Positions 31,131 to 42,540 are shown, counted from the stretch's first letter. The stretch is DNA of 64,000 nt from Metaphire vulgaris (GCA_018105865.1 CM030837.1:9806725-9870724), one strand, 5' to 3'. Numbers and translations are program-made. Notes: generated by a model not told the origin, from the sequence alone.

Positions 31131-32613
31131 TGAATTTATTGGGAAAGAGTTGTCTTTGTCCCATGATGACCCAGTTAGGTTGCAACAGACTGATGAGAGT
31201 CTGAAGATGTTATTTGAGGAAGTTGTCCTGTTTGATACTCCAGGGCATAAAATCTCATACTGTGTTTATGATGGTCTTTTGGTACGAAGATTTGTGGAAT
31301 CTGAGTGTCCACAGGAGGCGGATTTAGGTCTTTTGCAGATCGTTGCCCCATTGCAAATCTGTAGGCGTCTTTTAGAATTGTCACATGACATTCTGGCGTC
31401 CGGACAACTAGAAATACACAAAATCAAACAAAAAATCATTAAACATTTTTATTGGCAATCAATTAACAAAGATGTTAAGGAATATGCACACACATGCGAT
31501 ATATCCCAGAAACTCAATGCAAGTAAATACGGTAGCATTGAACAATCCCAAAGCTTACCAAGAATGACCTATGTGTTTGACCGTATTGCTGAAGACGTCG
31601 TAGAATCAGCTCCAGAGTACAGCAAGTCAAGCAACAGGTGGTTGTTGACAAAAATGGACTTGTGTGCTCATTACCCAGATGCAATTCCCGTTCCCGCGCA
31701 TACAGGACAGATAGTATGTAAGATGTTGACAGATGTTTCTGTTCGGTGTTGTTTGCCCAAGGAGTTCATTACAGTCCCAGGTAGTGATGTCATGTCAGAA
31801 ATCAGGCAGAACTACGTTGACTTCATCCCAGTCAAGAAAAAACAAATGCTGTTGTGGCATGTAAATCTTTTGAAGTTTCATGTTGGTAGAAATAAAATGT
31901 TTCACAATGAAAGTGAACAAGAATTTGTTAAAACTGTTGCATGCACAGTTAGAAACCAACTTGAAACTGCCAATACAATAGAAACAACAGAGAATGTCCA
32001 GTGTTCTTTTGAAGAACTGGTACTGGACAAAGCAAAACATTTGGGGTCAGGTCTAACAGAGAAATTGAAATCTCTGATTATGCAACATGAACAGATGTTC
32101 AACAATAAACCTAGACAGACTGATCTTATCGCATATGAGATCTTTCTTAAACAATATGTTCAACCCGCATATGTTTCATCACATAGACTAAGTCCTGACA
32201 ACACAAAAGTTGTCAATGGGGAAAATACCCAATTGTCAGTTGATTGGATGACTAAACATAGCATCTCAGTGGAAGCTGATGGAAAGTCAGTTGTCTATAA
32301 TTTAGAGGATTATGGTCGCAATGATCCAGTATTGTTGGGTCAAGACTCTTTGAAGCGCATAATTAGGGAAATGCCAAAGACATTCTCATGTGTGAGATAT
32401 GTAAGTCCCTTGAGACCCGATAGGAAGCCTATATATTTTTCAGTACAGTGCAGTAGTTTTTCTGAGTTTCTTAGGTTAGGCTTAATACAGCATCTAATGA
32501 TTATGAGTTTTGCTCATAAACTGATTTACTCTTTTACTTTATTGATACTTAAGTATGTATGGATGTCCTATAGAGTTAAGTTGACCATCAGAATAGGTAG
32601 GATAAGTAACTAG
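31131..32613 (+). pseudogene. Integrase and start of reverse transcriptase, Gmr1-like element
   Basis: One long frame. Integrase zinc-finger region: LLQIVAPLQICRRLLELSHD and KIIKHFYWQSINKDVKEYAH, with HHCC residues partly lost (GQ for GH, CDIS for CDVC). Core: TKMDLCAHYPDAIPVP (first Asp), then FITVPGSDVMSE, where the expected TDQGSD second Asp is changed to Val. The rest of the core is deleted. QLLWHVNLLKF-like residues give the chromodomain-free C-terminus. Then EKLKSLIMQHEQMFNNKPRQ and YVSSHRLSPDN match the start of a gypsy RT. RT motifs proper (FDD) are absent; RNase H is not seen. Confidence 0.75.
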
Positions 32614-32897
32614 TTTAGGCGTTGTAAGTAAGTGTTGGAAGTAAAAATAGAATTTAAGTGTTACTGTAGCTTAAGCTAAGTTAGGATAGTTTTGTGATAT
32701 AACCACTTAGATAGCATAATTTTGCAGTTGTTCTCAGTGGTTGGTTCTTGTTTATTCCTTTGTAATATTAATTCCTTTTTGGATAAGTTGAAATTGGTGT
32801 AAGCCAAAGTTTGCTTCGCAATTTCCTTTGGATGTCGTCACAGCCATTGCATCTGAGTTGACGTGGTGATCCACCACGTAGGCTCGAGTGCTAGGGG

Positions 32898-33570
32898 TGT
32901 GATAGAGGGCTAGATTGAAGCATAGATAGCAAATGATTGGAATGTTGGTAGGTTTGTATGTGAAGTTTACTATGTTTGCTTCTATGTTTATGTGAGCAAG
33001 TAGGAATTCACGTTATAGAAGGCGTGATGAGACGACGAGCGTCATTGGTCGAAAGAGCCGTTGCTGGAGGCAGTTACGTTTTGAAAGTGCGTCTTTTTCG
33101 AAGAAGAAGAGTTCGACGGTTGCCGAAGAAGAAGGCGGACGTTCGATCGCAGCGATTCGTTCCTGCTCTTCGTTGTTTTAGTTTAAATTGCTATTGTTTA
33201 AATCTGAACCGAGATTTCAGTTCGCTTAATATTCGTGAATTCGTATATCGAATTGGTTTTCGTGCAAAGGGCACATTTGTTTCATTTTCATTGATTTTGT
33301 GTGGAAGCTGTTATCAGCTGTTATTTACATTAGTAACTAGTTGCTAAGATAGTTGCTGTCGCTGGACGTTTTAAAACATCGATTAGAGTTATATAGCACT
33401 GCCTATTGATAGCCGCTATGGCGGAAGAGTTGAATATTTAATTAAGATTAAAGTGATATTTTATAATAAGAAGAGTTTTGTCCGTTAAAATGTACGAGTT
33501 AGTGCCAAAGTAGTTTCTCCTAGACAAGTAAGTAAGTAAACGAGTCCTATTTAGGTGGCCGCTCGTCACA
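32898..33570 (+). repeat. 3' LTR of the Gmr1-like element
   Basis: Begins TGTGATAGAGGG and ends CTCGTCACA; differs from 23588-24260 at about five sites. Followed by the target duplicate ACAT. The segment 32614-32897 before it is the 3' untranslated region. Confidence 0.92.
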
Positions 33571-33988
33571 ACATTATGAACGAAAGTGATTTTACGTTTG
33601 CGGTCGATACATCATGGGGAATTGAATTAAAGGGGTCGCGGCTCTATAAAGGTAAGTTAGGTAACGGTTGAGAACCGCTGCCATAGATAGACAACTTATA
33701 TTCCATAGATTTATTAATATTATCTATGGTGTATATGATTGCATAGACGTCAATGGATTGCGTGCGACTAAATGCTATCGATTAAGTGGAATTTTTAGCA
33801 GTTAACTTTCTCGAGGTCAGTACTGTACTCCTTTTTTATTTCCTTTGGTTAACTTGCCTCTATCGTCAGGTATGTTCTTCCATCTGATGCAAGTCTTAGT
33901 CTTACTGTATTAACATCGTTGAAGCTTTCTTTAATTGCATGCCAATCGACTGACGGTTTTGTTTTACGCCGTGGTTACAGATACGTAA

Positions 33989-34116
33989 CCATTGCCTGGC
34001 TGATCCCACACCTTTCCTATAGTTATTTTAAGAGAGGCTGAGCGCCTAAGAATAAGCAGCTACTGTTGTGCTGCTTTCCAAGGCGCTATAGAAATCCACG
34101 AGATTTTACTTTACTT
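33989..34116. mobile_element. SINE or truncated LINE 3' end, 128 bp
   Basis: Inserted in the left arm of the surrounding element: TACGTAA is present on both sides (33982-33988 and 34117-34123) and once in the uninterrupted right arm. It ends AAGGCGCTATAGAAATCC and an ACTTTACTTT tail, like the 3' ends of the L2-like LINEs here (GGCGCTATATAAAT), so it may be mobilised by them. Confidence 0.7.
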
Positions 34117-34527
34117 TACGTAATTCGGATCTGTAGCATACGGGTTATAGATACGTCATTCGGATCTTTATCATACGGGTTATTGATACGTATTTCGGAA
34201 CTTTAGCCTACGGGTTATAGATACGTCATTCGGAACGTATATTTAGACCATATGCTTTAATATCAAATTAGTAATAATTTAAATAAAGGGGCATGGTTAC
34301 CCACGGGGGTCCGCGCCCCCTTACAATATGCATGTAATGCTGTTTATCTGTCAAATATTCATATAGTTCATTACACATGAGGCTCTGAAGCGAAGGCATT
34401 ATATTATGAATTCTCATCAGTGACAGACGTCATCATGCGACGCCGTCTGTCTCTTTTCGGTCAGGTGGCGCACCAGGACAACAACATTCTAACCCTCCGG
34501 CGTCAGCAGGTGGGCGATGGTCTGTCC

Positions 34528-34894
34528 CAGTGTTTTATCTAGGCCCGTTAGGGGTAGGTCCTGTGGTGTCAACCTGGCATCAACATTGTAGGGGATGGAA
34601 TAATTTTTTAAAATTTGTCCCCCCACAAAAAATAAAAAATCTCTCAATTTGGGGGTGGATTATGCACATTATGGCGGGTACTTCATAAAGTATAAAGTCA
34701 GAACACACCCCCTTTCCATCTTATTATTGGGGGACTGTTCCCACCTTCCCTCGTGTTTTACGACCCTGGGGAGATCCCAAAGCTCATAAGTCCCCCCCAA
34801 ATATTTTTCACAGCACAAATTTTTGATATGCGATATGTCTCTTCCCCTTCAGCCAAGTCAATCCCCCCAGGCTTTGAGTATGGATAAAACACTG
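34528..34894. mobile_element. hAT-like MITE, 367 bp
   Basis: Ends CAGTGTTTTATC (34528) and GGATAAAACACTG (to 34894); flanks GTCTGTCC and GTCCGTCC match at 7 of 8 positions. G/C-run-rich interior without a gene. Confidence 0.8.
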
Positions 34895-35920
34895 GTCCGT
34901 CCTCTGTAGACTGTAGTCCTCCATGAATGACACTCAGCCATCGGTCGTCGACACAACTCGCGCAACACGAGATTGACGCAATGGATTTCCAACGCTCAAA
35001 CGGGCTAATGAATAAATGAATGTTTCTGTTAACTCAACCAAGTATTAATCAGTAATGTTTCAACCGCTGTGTTATGTCAATACAACAAAATATAGAAATT
35101 TTTAATGCGGTTATTTGTATCTGTTAGACTTCATGAACAGCTAGGCCTATAAGAAACTTCAATTCATACATATGATTTATTTTCTTTTCATTTTTTTTAT
35201 TGATTTGTAAGGAACACGCTATTTAGTTCTCATGAGTGGTCTACAGTCATGTGCAGTACATTATTATTCAACATTGCTCACGGAACTGTAAGTATTATTA
35301 TTTAAGCGCATAGCCTTTCGGCTGTAGCGATTGTATGCCATAACTGTCTATTTTGCGCACATTTGAAGGCTTCACACTGGTAATCCACAGTCCCCATGGA
35401 TTTGGTGAAGCCAAGTGATTGGTGGTCTGCCTCGTGGACGAATCCATCCTGAAATCTTAATGCTAATTTGATATTAAAGCATATGGTCTAAATATACGTT
35501 CCGAATGACGTATCTATAACCTGCATGCTAAAGTTCCGAAGTACGTATCAATAACCCGTATGGTAAAGATCCGAAATACGTATCTATAACCCGTATGCTA
35601 AAGATCCGAATTACGTATCTGTAACCACGGCGTTTATTTTAGAGCATTATAATATTATTTGCAGGAATGAATGGCGAAATTGGAATAAAAAACCTGCCTA
35701 AGGGCAGAATACTACAAAGAAATAGTATTTGCAAAATTCGGCAATCCTCCGAACTCCGATTTCAAATTATTATAAACGGTTGTGATGTAACTAAACCACA
35801 TTGAATACCCTGTTTTTGACTTAAAATCATTAATGGTTAAATATTCGCCATTTTCAAACTTAAAATCAAATTAATGGACTAGTGGCATTAGCATGGGTTG
35901 AAGTGCCCGTGGCAAAGGAG

Positions 35921-36761
35921 TAGGGTTTCCAGGTCCCAGTCTTCAAAATACCGGACACCAGTCTCCAAAATACCGGACACCAGTGTAGCTGTATAGGTGG
36001 CAAGAAATAGCAATAGGATTATGGACATTATGACATGTAGCATACATTGTAAATAAAACAATCTCGGAATCTTGTTATATCTTATATCCATAGCATGGAC
36101 GATTGGAGTGTTTCTGTCCATAAATTCGGCAAAATTACAAAAGCATGAATACAGGATCATAAATTTATGAAACTTACATTTTTTATGTTTGATGCTGAAG
36201 AAATTGTTACATGACTTTGTATTTATTATCGGACGCGGCTGCTGTTATTAATTTCTTGTTTTTCTAAATTGCTTCCTTGAATTCTGTGCGAGTATAAGGT
36301 ATATTAGAGAACACATAGAGATGATAGAGTTCACTTGTCACAGATTCAACACACATTCGATTATGTTCACCCGTCCAAACATTTTCCATAACGTAGGCAC
36401 TGGAATTTGAAATTTACGGTAAATTTGTAAAATACACTAGTTAGTCTAATCCACAGAACGTTGGAAAAGATTCGAAATTTGAATAGTTCTAGAATCTAGT
36501 CTGCGTCACTTACTCGCTGCTTCCGCAAACCACTGTAAGTAAGTAAGTAAATAGCTATATCCAAAGTTTAATGGTCAGCCGGGCAAAGTCAAATCCAGAA
36601 ATCAGATTGTACTAGACTGAGAGTTACTTATTTGCTGTACTTTTGTAGTTTGCAAGAAAATACCGGACACATGCATGTCCGGTATTTCCTCCATTTTTTC
36701 ACCAGACAAATTACCTAAATACCGGAGAGTCTGGTCAAATACCGGACACCTGGCAACCCTA
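35921..36761. mobile_element. hAT-type element, 841 bp, with repeated TACCGGACAC motifs
   Basis: Ends TAGGGTTTCCAGGTCCC (35921) and CTGGCAACCCTA (to 36761), flanked by CAAAGGAG at 35913-35920 and 36762-36769. The motif AAATACCGGACACC appears at least five times, three near the right end and two near the left in the opposite orientation, as expected of transposase-binding subterminal repeats. No intact transposase. Confidence 0.88.
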
Positions 36762-36949
36762 CAAAGGAGGGATTGCATTCTAAGTTCCTTCCAAAATGTT
36801 TTCAAAAGCAAAAAAATCATAGAGATCGTATTTCCACTGTTTAATAGATTCCGAGAGAAGGTATTTATAATTCTTCTTTGAGAATGCCATGTGTCGGCAT
36901 ATTTTATTATTGTTTCATTGTATATTTCTTTTTTTACATTTGAAATTTT

Positions 36950-37570
36950 TGTAATTGTGGGCAGTCGATACCCGCGTGTAAACAGGAAGTAGAAATCCGC
37001 GCTCTAACTGAACAAACCAAAGTACCAGTGTATCAGTCCGCACATCGTAGTACATATCATAGATTTATAATATATATATATGTTAAAGTCTATTGTACAC
37101 ATGCCTACACACAAACAACGTTTGTATAGTGCTATAATAAACAGTTTAAATCACCTGTGTATAGCGTAGAGTAGCATAAAATTCACAATTGTATAGAGCT
37201 ATAATAACCAGTCTAAATCACTTGTGTGTAGCCTCAATCAAGTAGCATAAAATTCACAATTAATAGACATAATTTGAAAGCATACAGAAGCATGAAAATC
37301 TGTAAAAAATTTCAAAAAATTTAAACTAAAAGTATGTTTGTTTACAATATGTTATTTTCTGTTTGCCAAACTGTGAAAACATAAACATCTTCTTCTTAAA
37401 TTCTCGTGACGTTATATCGTGAAAATATTGGCGCTATACGAAGTCGGTTAGCATAATACGCTTCTCATGATCTCTATGTAGCAGTCGTCGTTAGAGCTTC
37501 TTTAAGTACGTACGGACTACTTTTGAATTACTTCCTGTTTACATGTGGGTAACGACCATCCACAATTACC
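36950..37570. mobile_element. Inverted-repeat element, 621 bp
   Basis: Arms of about 40 bases read GTAATTGTGGGCAGTCGATA (left) against GGTAATTGTGGATGGTCGTT (right, complement), both continuing to GTAAACAGGAAGTA. The flanks GAAATTTT (36942-36949 and 37571-37578) form an 8-base duplication. A 68-base tandem duplication (with AGTAGCATAAAATTCACAAT) lies at about 37120-37262. Confidence 0.78.
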
Positions 37571-37841
37571 GAAATTTTGTGCCCCCAAGAATTTTGCGCC
37601 AGAGGTGACCGCCCCTGGTCTCCACACTACATCACTGTAATGGCAGGTCGACCAACAGTACAGAGGCAGATAAGTATTTTAAGTCACCGTGTTATACCAT
37701 TTGCACAACTACAGGTGCTGTCAACGTTACACCTAAAGAGTTGTACAAAGCTCTGATTCCGAATATAAGCAACAATGGCTGCAGGCATATTGTGCAATGA
37801 TTATAGCATCTAATATGCCTGTGGAAGTAAAACTTGATTAA

Positions 37842-38860
37842 CCTCTTAAAGGGGTTCGCCGCATATAAGCGGCGCGCGTCAAACGCTCACCAACGGGTTC
37901 GCCAAATTTATGCGACGCGCTACTTCAGCGTCTGTTCCGCAACGGGTTTTGCTGTTTATAAACGTTCTAATGTAATAAATCACTTTAGTTGTTATCCAAT
38001 CGGTAGATGGTAGCTCTTTTTTAGCTATTGTGCACACTATAAGCTAGGAAAATCGGTTTTATTCGACAGAGAGTCGGATTCTTGCTTTGTAAAAGTGTAA
38101 TTTCTAGGGTTCGAAAAATCCTAACTACCCCAAATGTGGTCCGATCTTCAAAATTTTTAAACTATTCTATTCCAATTACACCCCTCTACAAATTTGCCGC
38201 TCACATAAGGGGGGTCACCACTGAAAATTTTGTGCTATTGAGCTTTGAAAAAATTTGTTGGGGGGGTCCGATTTTAGACTATAGAGACGACCCTACCCTC
38301 AAAATTTATTTTTGGCACGGATGGTTAGAAAGAACAATAAAAATGCTAAACAACGGTGCAAACCTCATCTTTTTATCTTCTATATAGCCTGAAATATACT
38401 GACATGTAATTTTTTTCCACTTGCGAAATTTGCGAAAAAATTGTTTCTCCGAGCAATGAGTTCTAGGCTTCAAAAAGTGATAACTACCCCAATTTGGGTC
38501 CGATCTTCAACATTTTTGAACTATTCTGTTCCAAATACACCCCTCTATAACTTTGCCACTCACAAAAGGTTGGTCACCACTGAAAACGTTTTGCTATTGA
38601 GCTTTGAACTAAAATTTGGGGAGGGGACCGATTTTAGGCTTTAGAGTGTACCCTACCCCCCAAAATTTTTTTTGCACGGATGGTTTGAGAGACCAATAAA
38701 AATGCTAAACAACGGTGCAAACCTAATTTCTTTAGCTTCTATATAGTCTGAGATGTACTAAATTTACAACGTTTATGTTCACAGTTCACATGAACACTTT
38801 CCAAAAATTAATTACCCCGATTGGTAACGTCTTGTAAAATTTAATTCCCCCCTTAACAGG
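37842..38860. mobile_element. piggyBac-like non-autonomous element
   Basis: TTAA on both sides (37838-37841, 38861-38864) and ends CCTCTTAAAGGGG and, as complement, CCTGTTAAGGGGG. TTAA targets with CCY termini are typical of piggyBac. No transposase; the interior is a tandem duplication of about 357 bases. Confidence 0.7.
38095..38760 (+). repeat. 357-bp tandem duplication within the piggyBac-like element
   Basis: Copy 1 (38095-38450) and copy 2 (38452-38760) share long stretches such as GCTAAACAACGGTGCAAACCT and TGGTCACCACTGAAAA. Both keep an open plus-strand frame with similar residues (VRSSKFLNYSIPITPLY and VRSSTFLNYSVPNTPLY). About 15 percent divergence by eye. I do not recognise the peptide. 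Confidence 0.8.
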
Positions 38861-38864
38861 TTAA

Positions 38865-39280
38865 AACAAAGTTTTTATTAATGCTGAAGGCAATTAGGAA
38901 TAAAAAAAACATAATAATAATATGGGACCAGAGTCCAAAAGATTGCCCAAAATTAATTACATTTGCTGCTATGCCTTTTCAGAGATAAATTATTCACTTG
39001 CTAGTATTTCACAAAATCAATGTACCATAATATGGACTATCTACGCAGTGACATCAAGGGGTGGTCTGCCTTGATGCTATTAGTCTTTCTGATATAGAAC
39101 ACTGCCACCTATAGGAGCTACAGCTAGTCATTTGACAATATGATAAAATCAGTAATGAACAATTGAACTTTAAAAATCAATAATCAGTAATTGGCTGATT
39201 TTATGAGGCTGATAATTGGCGCCAAGAACAATCAGTACATCTCTACTTATGACATATCCTGTTATTGATGGTTTTGTTAG
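38865..39280. other. Upstream flank of MED11 exon; possible hAT end
   Basis: GTACATCTCTA at about 39235-39245 resembles the complement of the hAT end TAGAGATG(C/T)AC..GATT; no left partner was found. The last 20 bases (TTATTGATGGTTTTGTTAG) look like a splice acceptor for the exon at 39281, or they are 5' untranslated sequence. No clear promoter. Confidence 0.35.
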
Positions 39281-39365
39281 ATGGCCAAACAGATGGAGCA
39301 GGTTACAAGACTACAGCAACTGGAGGCATTAGAGCAACAGTTAGCAAAGGCTTTGGAGTCTGCTA
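39281..39365 (+). CDS. MED11: Mediator subunit 11, first coding exon
   Basis: Eighty-five bases from ATG: MAKQMEQVTRLQQLEALEQQ then LAKALESA, ending one base into the next codon at the donor CTGCTA|GTAAGT. Preceded by TTTTGTTAG, so the ATG may lie at the start of an exon after a 5' UTR intron. With the exon at 59233 the protein resembles MED11 of animals (human: RALEDIEREIGAILQNAG, ILELSKEK, YLTQVATG). MED11 pairs with MED22 in the Mediator head module, which links activators to RNA polymerase II in the nucleus. The predicted helix fits the MED11-MED22 four-helix bundle. Identification rests on remembered sequence and is strong when both exons are read together. Confidence 0.82.
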
Positions 39366-39537
39366 GTAAGTCTCTTTATTTAGCTGCTGGATAGACAGCT
39401 ACTGCCAAAGGAAAATGTGTACAATCTTTTATCTCTCTACTTCTAACTTTTTTCAGGGATGAATATATTTCTGTTTATCATTATCATACCCAAGGAAAAA
39501 TTGTTTGTCTGTGTTTTCTTTGTGGGATATTGTAGTA

Positions 39538-41305
39538 CTGTATATATTCGTGGATAAGTCAAGAAATTTATGCCTAAAAATTTGGTTAAAAACGCAGAGT
39601 CGACTTATCTGCGAGTCAATGCAATTTTCAAAAGAATTTTGGTAAAGAAACGCATTTCTAATGAATTACAACCTTAAGCCATGTTGTGTCTACCAATATT
39701 TAAAGACGCTTCCATCAAAAGACGCTGGACGTCTGGTTCTTTTCTTAAGTAGGCACCGTCACTCTACGGCAATTAGCTTTAGTTGATCAATTAATTAGGG
39801 ACCAACCAGGTAAACAATTTCCACTGAGTACCGAATCCGAGATGTGCCATTTGCCGGAACCGGGTACAAACCGAGTAGTACTAGTAGCGGCATCTCCGAG
39901 CCCAGAGAGAAATTAAAAATTTCCAAATCTTGCTACTTAATTTTGGATTAAACATTCTAGGATGAGCATTAATATTTATTAACTTTATTTTCCACAAATT
40001 CGAATGGTGGACGCATTCGCAAACGGAAACGGCGGAGGTCAGCGGAAACCATAGACCATAATATTTAGATGAAGTGGAATTATGTAGACCTATTAACAGT
40101 TTGATTTAATGTATCATTTATAACCACGGTAATTGTGTTCATATTATTTGCCGAGGGAAATACTTTAAAAAAACTAATATTCGGCCGTGGCAAATGTCCG
40201 AGGCAATTCCAAGTGGGCCCTACAATTAATGACATGCCAGCAAAACTATTGCTAACTAATGCTTTTGCCCTTAAGGCATTAGATGCTCTAACTGGGACCA
40301 CACAAGTTGTATTTGAAAAGCCCAGCTTTGACCCAGTTTTACGGTCCGCGGCCCAGCTCTAGGCAATAATCACAAGGCGCAATGCATTCTGATCTAGTAA
40401 ACAATGTGCCGGCGGTCCAGCTGAATCATGACGCCCATTGCCCTCGCAATGCATTATGGGATATAGTATTGTCGACGATCTTATTGGGATTGGAAACAGC
40501 ATAAAGACGCTTGATCATCATATCTGGCGTTCCTCAATCTATTTGTATACCAAAATTTGCTTAAGCAAAGGATACATTTTGTCACTGCTTATCTGTGGAT
40601 GCAAGACATGTACTACAAGGAAACAGATGCCTTCAACTAGTGGTGTTATGAGATGCTCTCTTGGTTCTGGATTATACTGATTTACTTACTTACAAGGTTT
40701 ATGTGGAATTGTAGTCTTTGGTTGTTATCTTCCTCTTTCTCTTCCGGTTTCATGTTGAGCTTAATGGACGTTATGAAATTATATTTTATTCTAAATCTAC
40801 GAAAATCTTGTCTTTAAAACAACATCGCGCTGCAAGTCCTCAACAGTTTTTATGGAAAATCGTACCTTTCCCAGGACAACCTATTCATAAGCTGCACTGT
40901 CTAGCAGGCCATAGTTGAGGCAGCTGTGACTAACGCCAAGGTCCGTTCAGGTACAGCTTGGGAGTCGGATTCACAGAGCTATTAAGGCATACCTTGGCCA
41001 AGTACCTTCCTTGACCTTTCCATCCCTCTTTTGCCCCACCGACCATCAAGCAATCGGTGAACAACAAACACCGCAACCACTTTGGCCTGCAACCAGTTTG
41101 GAGACGTCGGGATTGGGGAATAGAGTGACCGTCTGTTGACCAAATTTCAATGTAGATCATGTGTAATTATGCAATTCAAGAAGTCTGTAGGCTCCTAAAA
41201 TTTTGTTGTCGACTTATACACGGGTCATAGCAAATTTCCTTAATTTTTTACTTAAAAACGGGGTCGACTTATCTGCGAGACCGACTTAGCCGCGAGTATA
41301 TACGG
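39538..41305. mobile_element. pogo/mariner-type element, decayed
   Basis: Ends CTGTATATATTCGTGGATAA (39538) and, as complement, CCGTATATACTCGCGGCTAA (ending 41305), each next to TA. Subterminal GTCGACTTATCTGCGAG occurs near both ends, in the style of pogo/Tigger elements. The 1.77-kb interior has no transposase frame that I can recognise. Confidence 0.7.
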
Positions 41306-41610
41306 TAGAACAAATTCTTTGCTGATTGTATATTGAATTGGCATAATATTTATATTTTAGAGCTGTGAGTTTGATGCAGCGATTTTTCAGGAAATATGTG
41401 CTATTCAGAGATCCTAATTATATGTGGGAAATGCAGAAATGTTGCATTTATGTGCCTAGATTTTCCATTTTTGCGCCTAAGTTTTCCATTTATGTGTTGC
41501 ATATTGCACGAAAGTTGCGGTGTTTTGCAGTGAAAAGGAAAAAGGGTAATCCAGACTGGCGCTGATCCTCTGTAAATCTCTGCCTATATTTGGAAAATTG
41601 CATGCTATAT
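41306..41610. other. AT-rich intronic sequence, no feature recognised
   Basis: A 66-codon frame (41365-41565) contains a short internal repeat, TTTTCCATTT.TGCGCCTA, and no domain. Confidence 0.3.
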
Positions 41611-42041
41611 TAGGGCTGTACCGGATTTCGGCTCCGGCAAATCCGGAATCCGCGGCCAATTTTACAAATCCGGCTCCAGCTCCGGTCCAATTTTGCCGGA
41701 TTTAAGCCGGATTTGTGTTTGCCCAGTCAAGTGAATTTTCTGTACATGATTTTATGAGGCCACGATTTAAATTAATAAATTATGAGTATATGTCATGATT
41801 GTCATCATTGTCATGTCTATACTCTATAGTAAATTAGTAATGAACTGCAGTAAATTAGTAATGAACAGTCGAGTGACTCCACTCACCTAAGTCAAGTGAT
41901 GTTGTACGTTATTAGTTATTACTTATTTAAGTTATTTTATTTGTCTTTTTAAATTGTAAATCCGGCTCCGGCCGGATTTCACTTCATAAATCCAGCCAAA
42001 TCCGGCTCTGGCCGGATTTTAAAAATTTGCATCCGTTACAG

Positions 42042-42045
<4 letters not shown>
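41611..42045. mobile_element. hAT-like MITE with repeated TCCGGCTCCGG motifs
   Basis: Ends TAGGGCTGTACCGGATTTC (41611) and GCATCCGTTACAGCCTA (to 42045). Multiple AAATCCGGCTC(C/T)GG motifs face inward from both sides. The right flank is a (TA)n run, so the 8-base duplication cannot be checked. Confidence 0.65.

Positions 42046-42100
<55 letters not shown>
42046..42100. repeat. (TA)n microsatellite
   Basis: About 27 TA units at the right edge of the preceding MITE. Confidence 0.95.
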
Positions 42101-42104
<4 letters not shown>

Positions 42105-42189
42105 AAAATAGCTAAAAATGAAAATAAAATTGCTGTGCATTTGTGAAAAAATCACATAACAATCAATCAACTTTTATGGTGCCACTATC

Positions 42190-42540
42190 ATAATGCTATA
42201 ATGCTCTGGGCATCAGCCGATGGTGCACCAATTCCAAATGGAATTAGGTCCAGGTCAATTCGGAAAGATGCTTTAGAACAGCAGGGCAGCAATCTAAGGT
42301 AGTTAAGCCAAGGTCAAGCAAGTATGTTTTAAGACCAGATCTGAAAGATAATAAAGTGTTAGTTGTACAAAGTGATATAGGTGATGAATTCTAGAGCCTA
42401 GTGCCACACATTGAGAAACAACTAGTGCCAATGACTGTGCGAAAATGAGGAACAGCAAATGGAAGTTCTGCCGAATACCTAGTGGAGTAGGTCAAGGAAT
42501 AAGTCGCATCTTAAGATAATTTGGTTTATTATATAACTTG
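42190..42540 (-). pseudogene. LINE polymerase C-terminal remnant (L2/CR1-like)
   Basis: Minus-strand frame reads VIGTSCFSMCGTRL*NSSP and TNTLLSFRSGLKTYLLDLGL, matching the common tail pattern FS..GPRLWNSLP..IR....L..FK..LKTYLF of CR1/L2-group polymerases. Stop codons and lack of the rest show a dead fragment. Ends approximate. Confidence 0.5.

Larger units (their letters stand above)
23588..33570 (+). mobile_element. Gmr1-like Ty3/gypsy LTR retrotransposon (integrase before RT), nested host for other TEs
   Basis: Two 673-base LTRs with about five differences (under 1 percent) are flanked by ACAT (23584-23587 and 33571-33574), so the insertion is young. Internal order on the plus strand: SAP-domain leader, coiled-coil gag segment, gag core, zinc knuckle, aspartic protease, tandem repeats, integrase, then the beginning of reverse transcriptase. 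Integrase upstream of RT is the order described for Gmr1-like gypsy elements, unlike ordinary gypsy. A THAP-type DNA element (25275-26809) and an RTE LINE (28408-30712) sit inside it. RT core and RNase H are missing. Confidence 0.8.
23306..33680. mobile_element. hAT MITE split by the LTR retrotransposon
   Basis: The left end CAGCGGTTATCAACCTGTGG (23306) and right end GGTTGAGAACCGCTG (to 33680) are the well-known hAT terminal sequence GGTTCTCAACCTGTGGGTCGCGAC. The same 8 bases, CCATAGAT, flank it (23298-23305 and 33681-33688). Without the 10-kb LTR element inside, the original insertion was about 390 bases. No transposase. Confidence 0.9.
33966..35633. mobile_element. Inverted-repeat DNA element with 35-bp repeats in both arms
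   Basis: The ends ACGCCGTGGTTACAGATACG (33966) and its complement (ending 35633) form arms of about 180 bases once the small insertion at 33989-34116 is removed. Each arm holds at least three tandem 35-base units around TTCGGATCTTTATCATACGG. Flanks TTGTTTT and TTATTTT could be an imperfect 7-base target duplication. No transposase in the 1.2-kb centre, which contains a hAT MITE. Superfamily not assigned. Confidence 0.75.
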
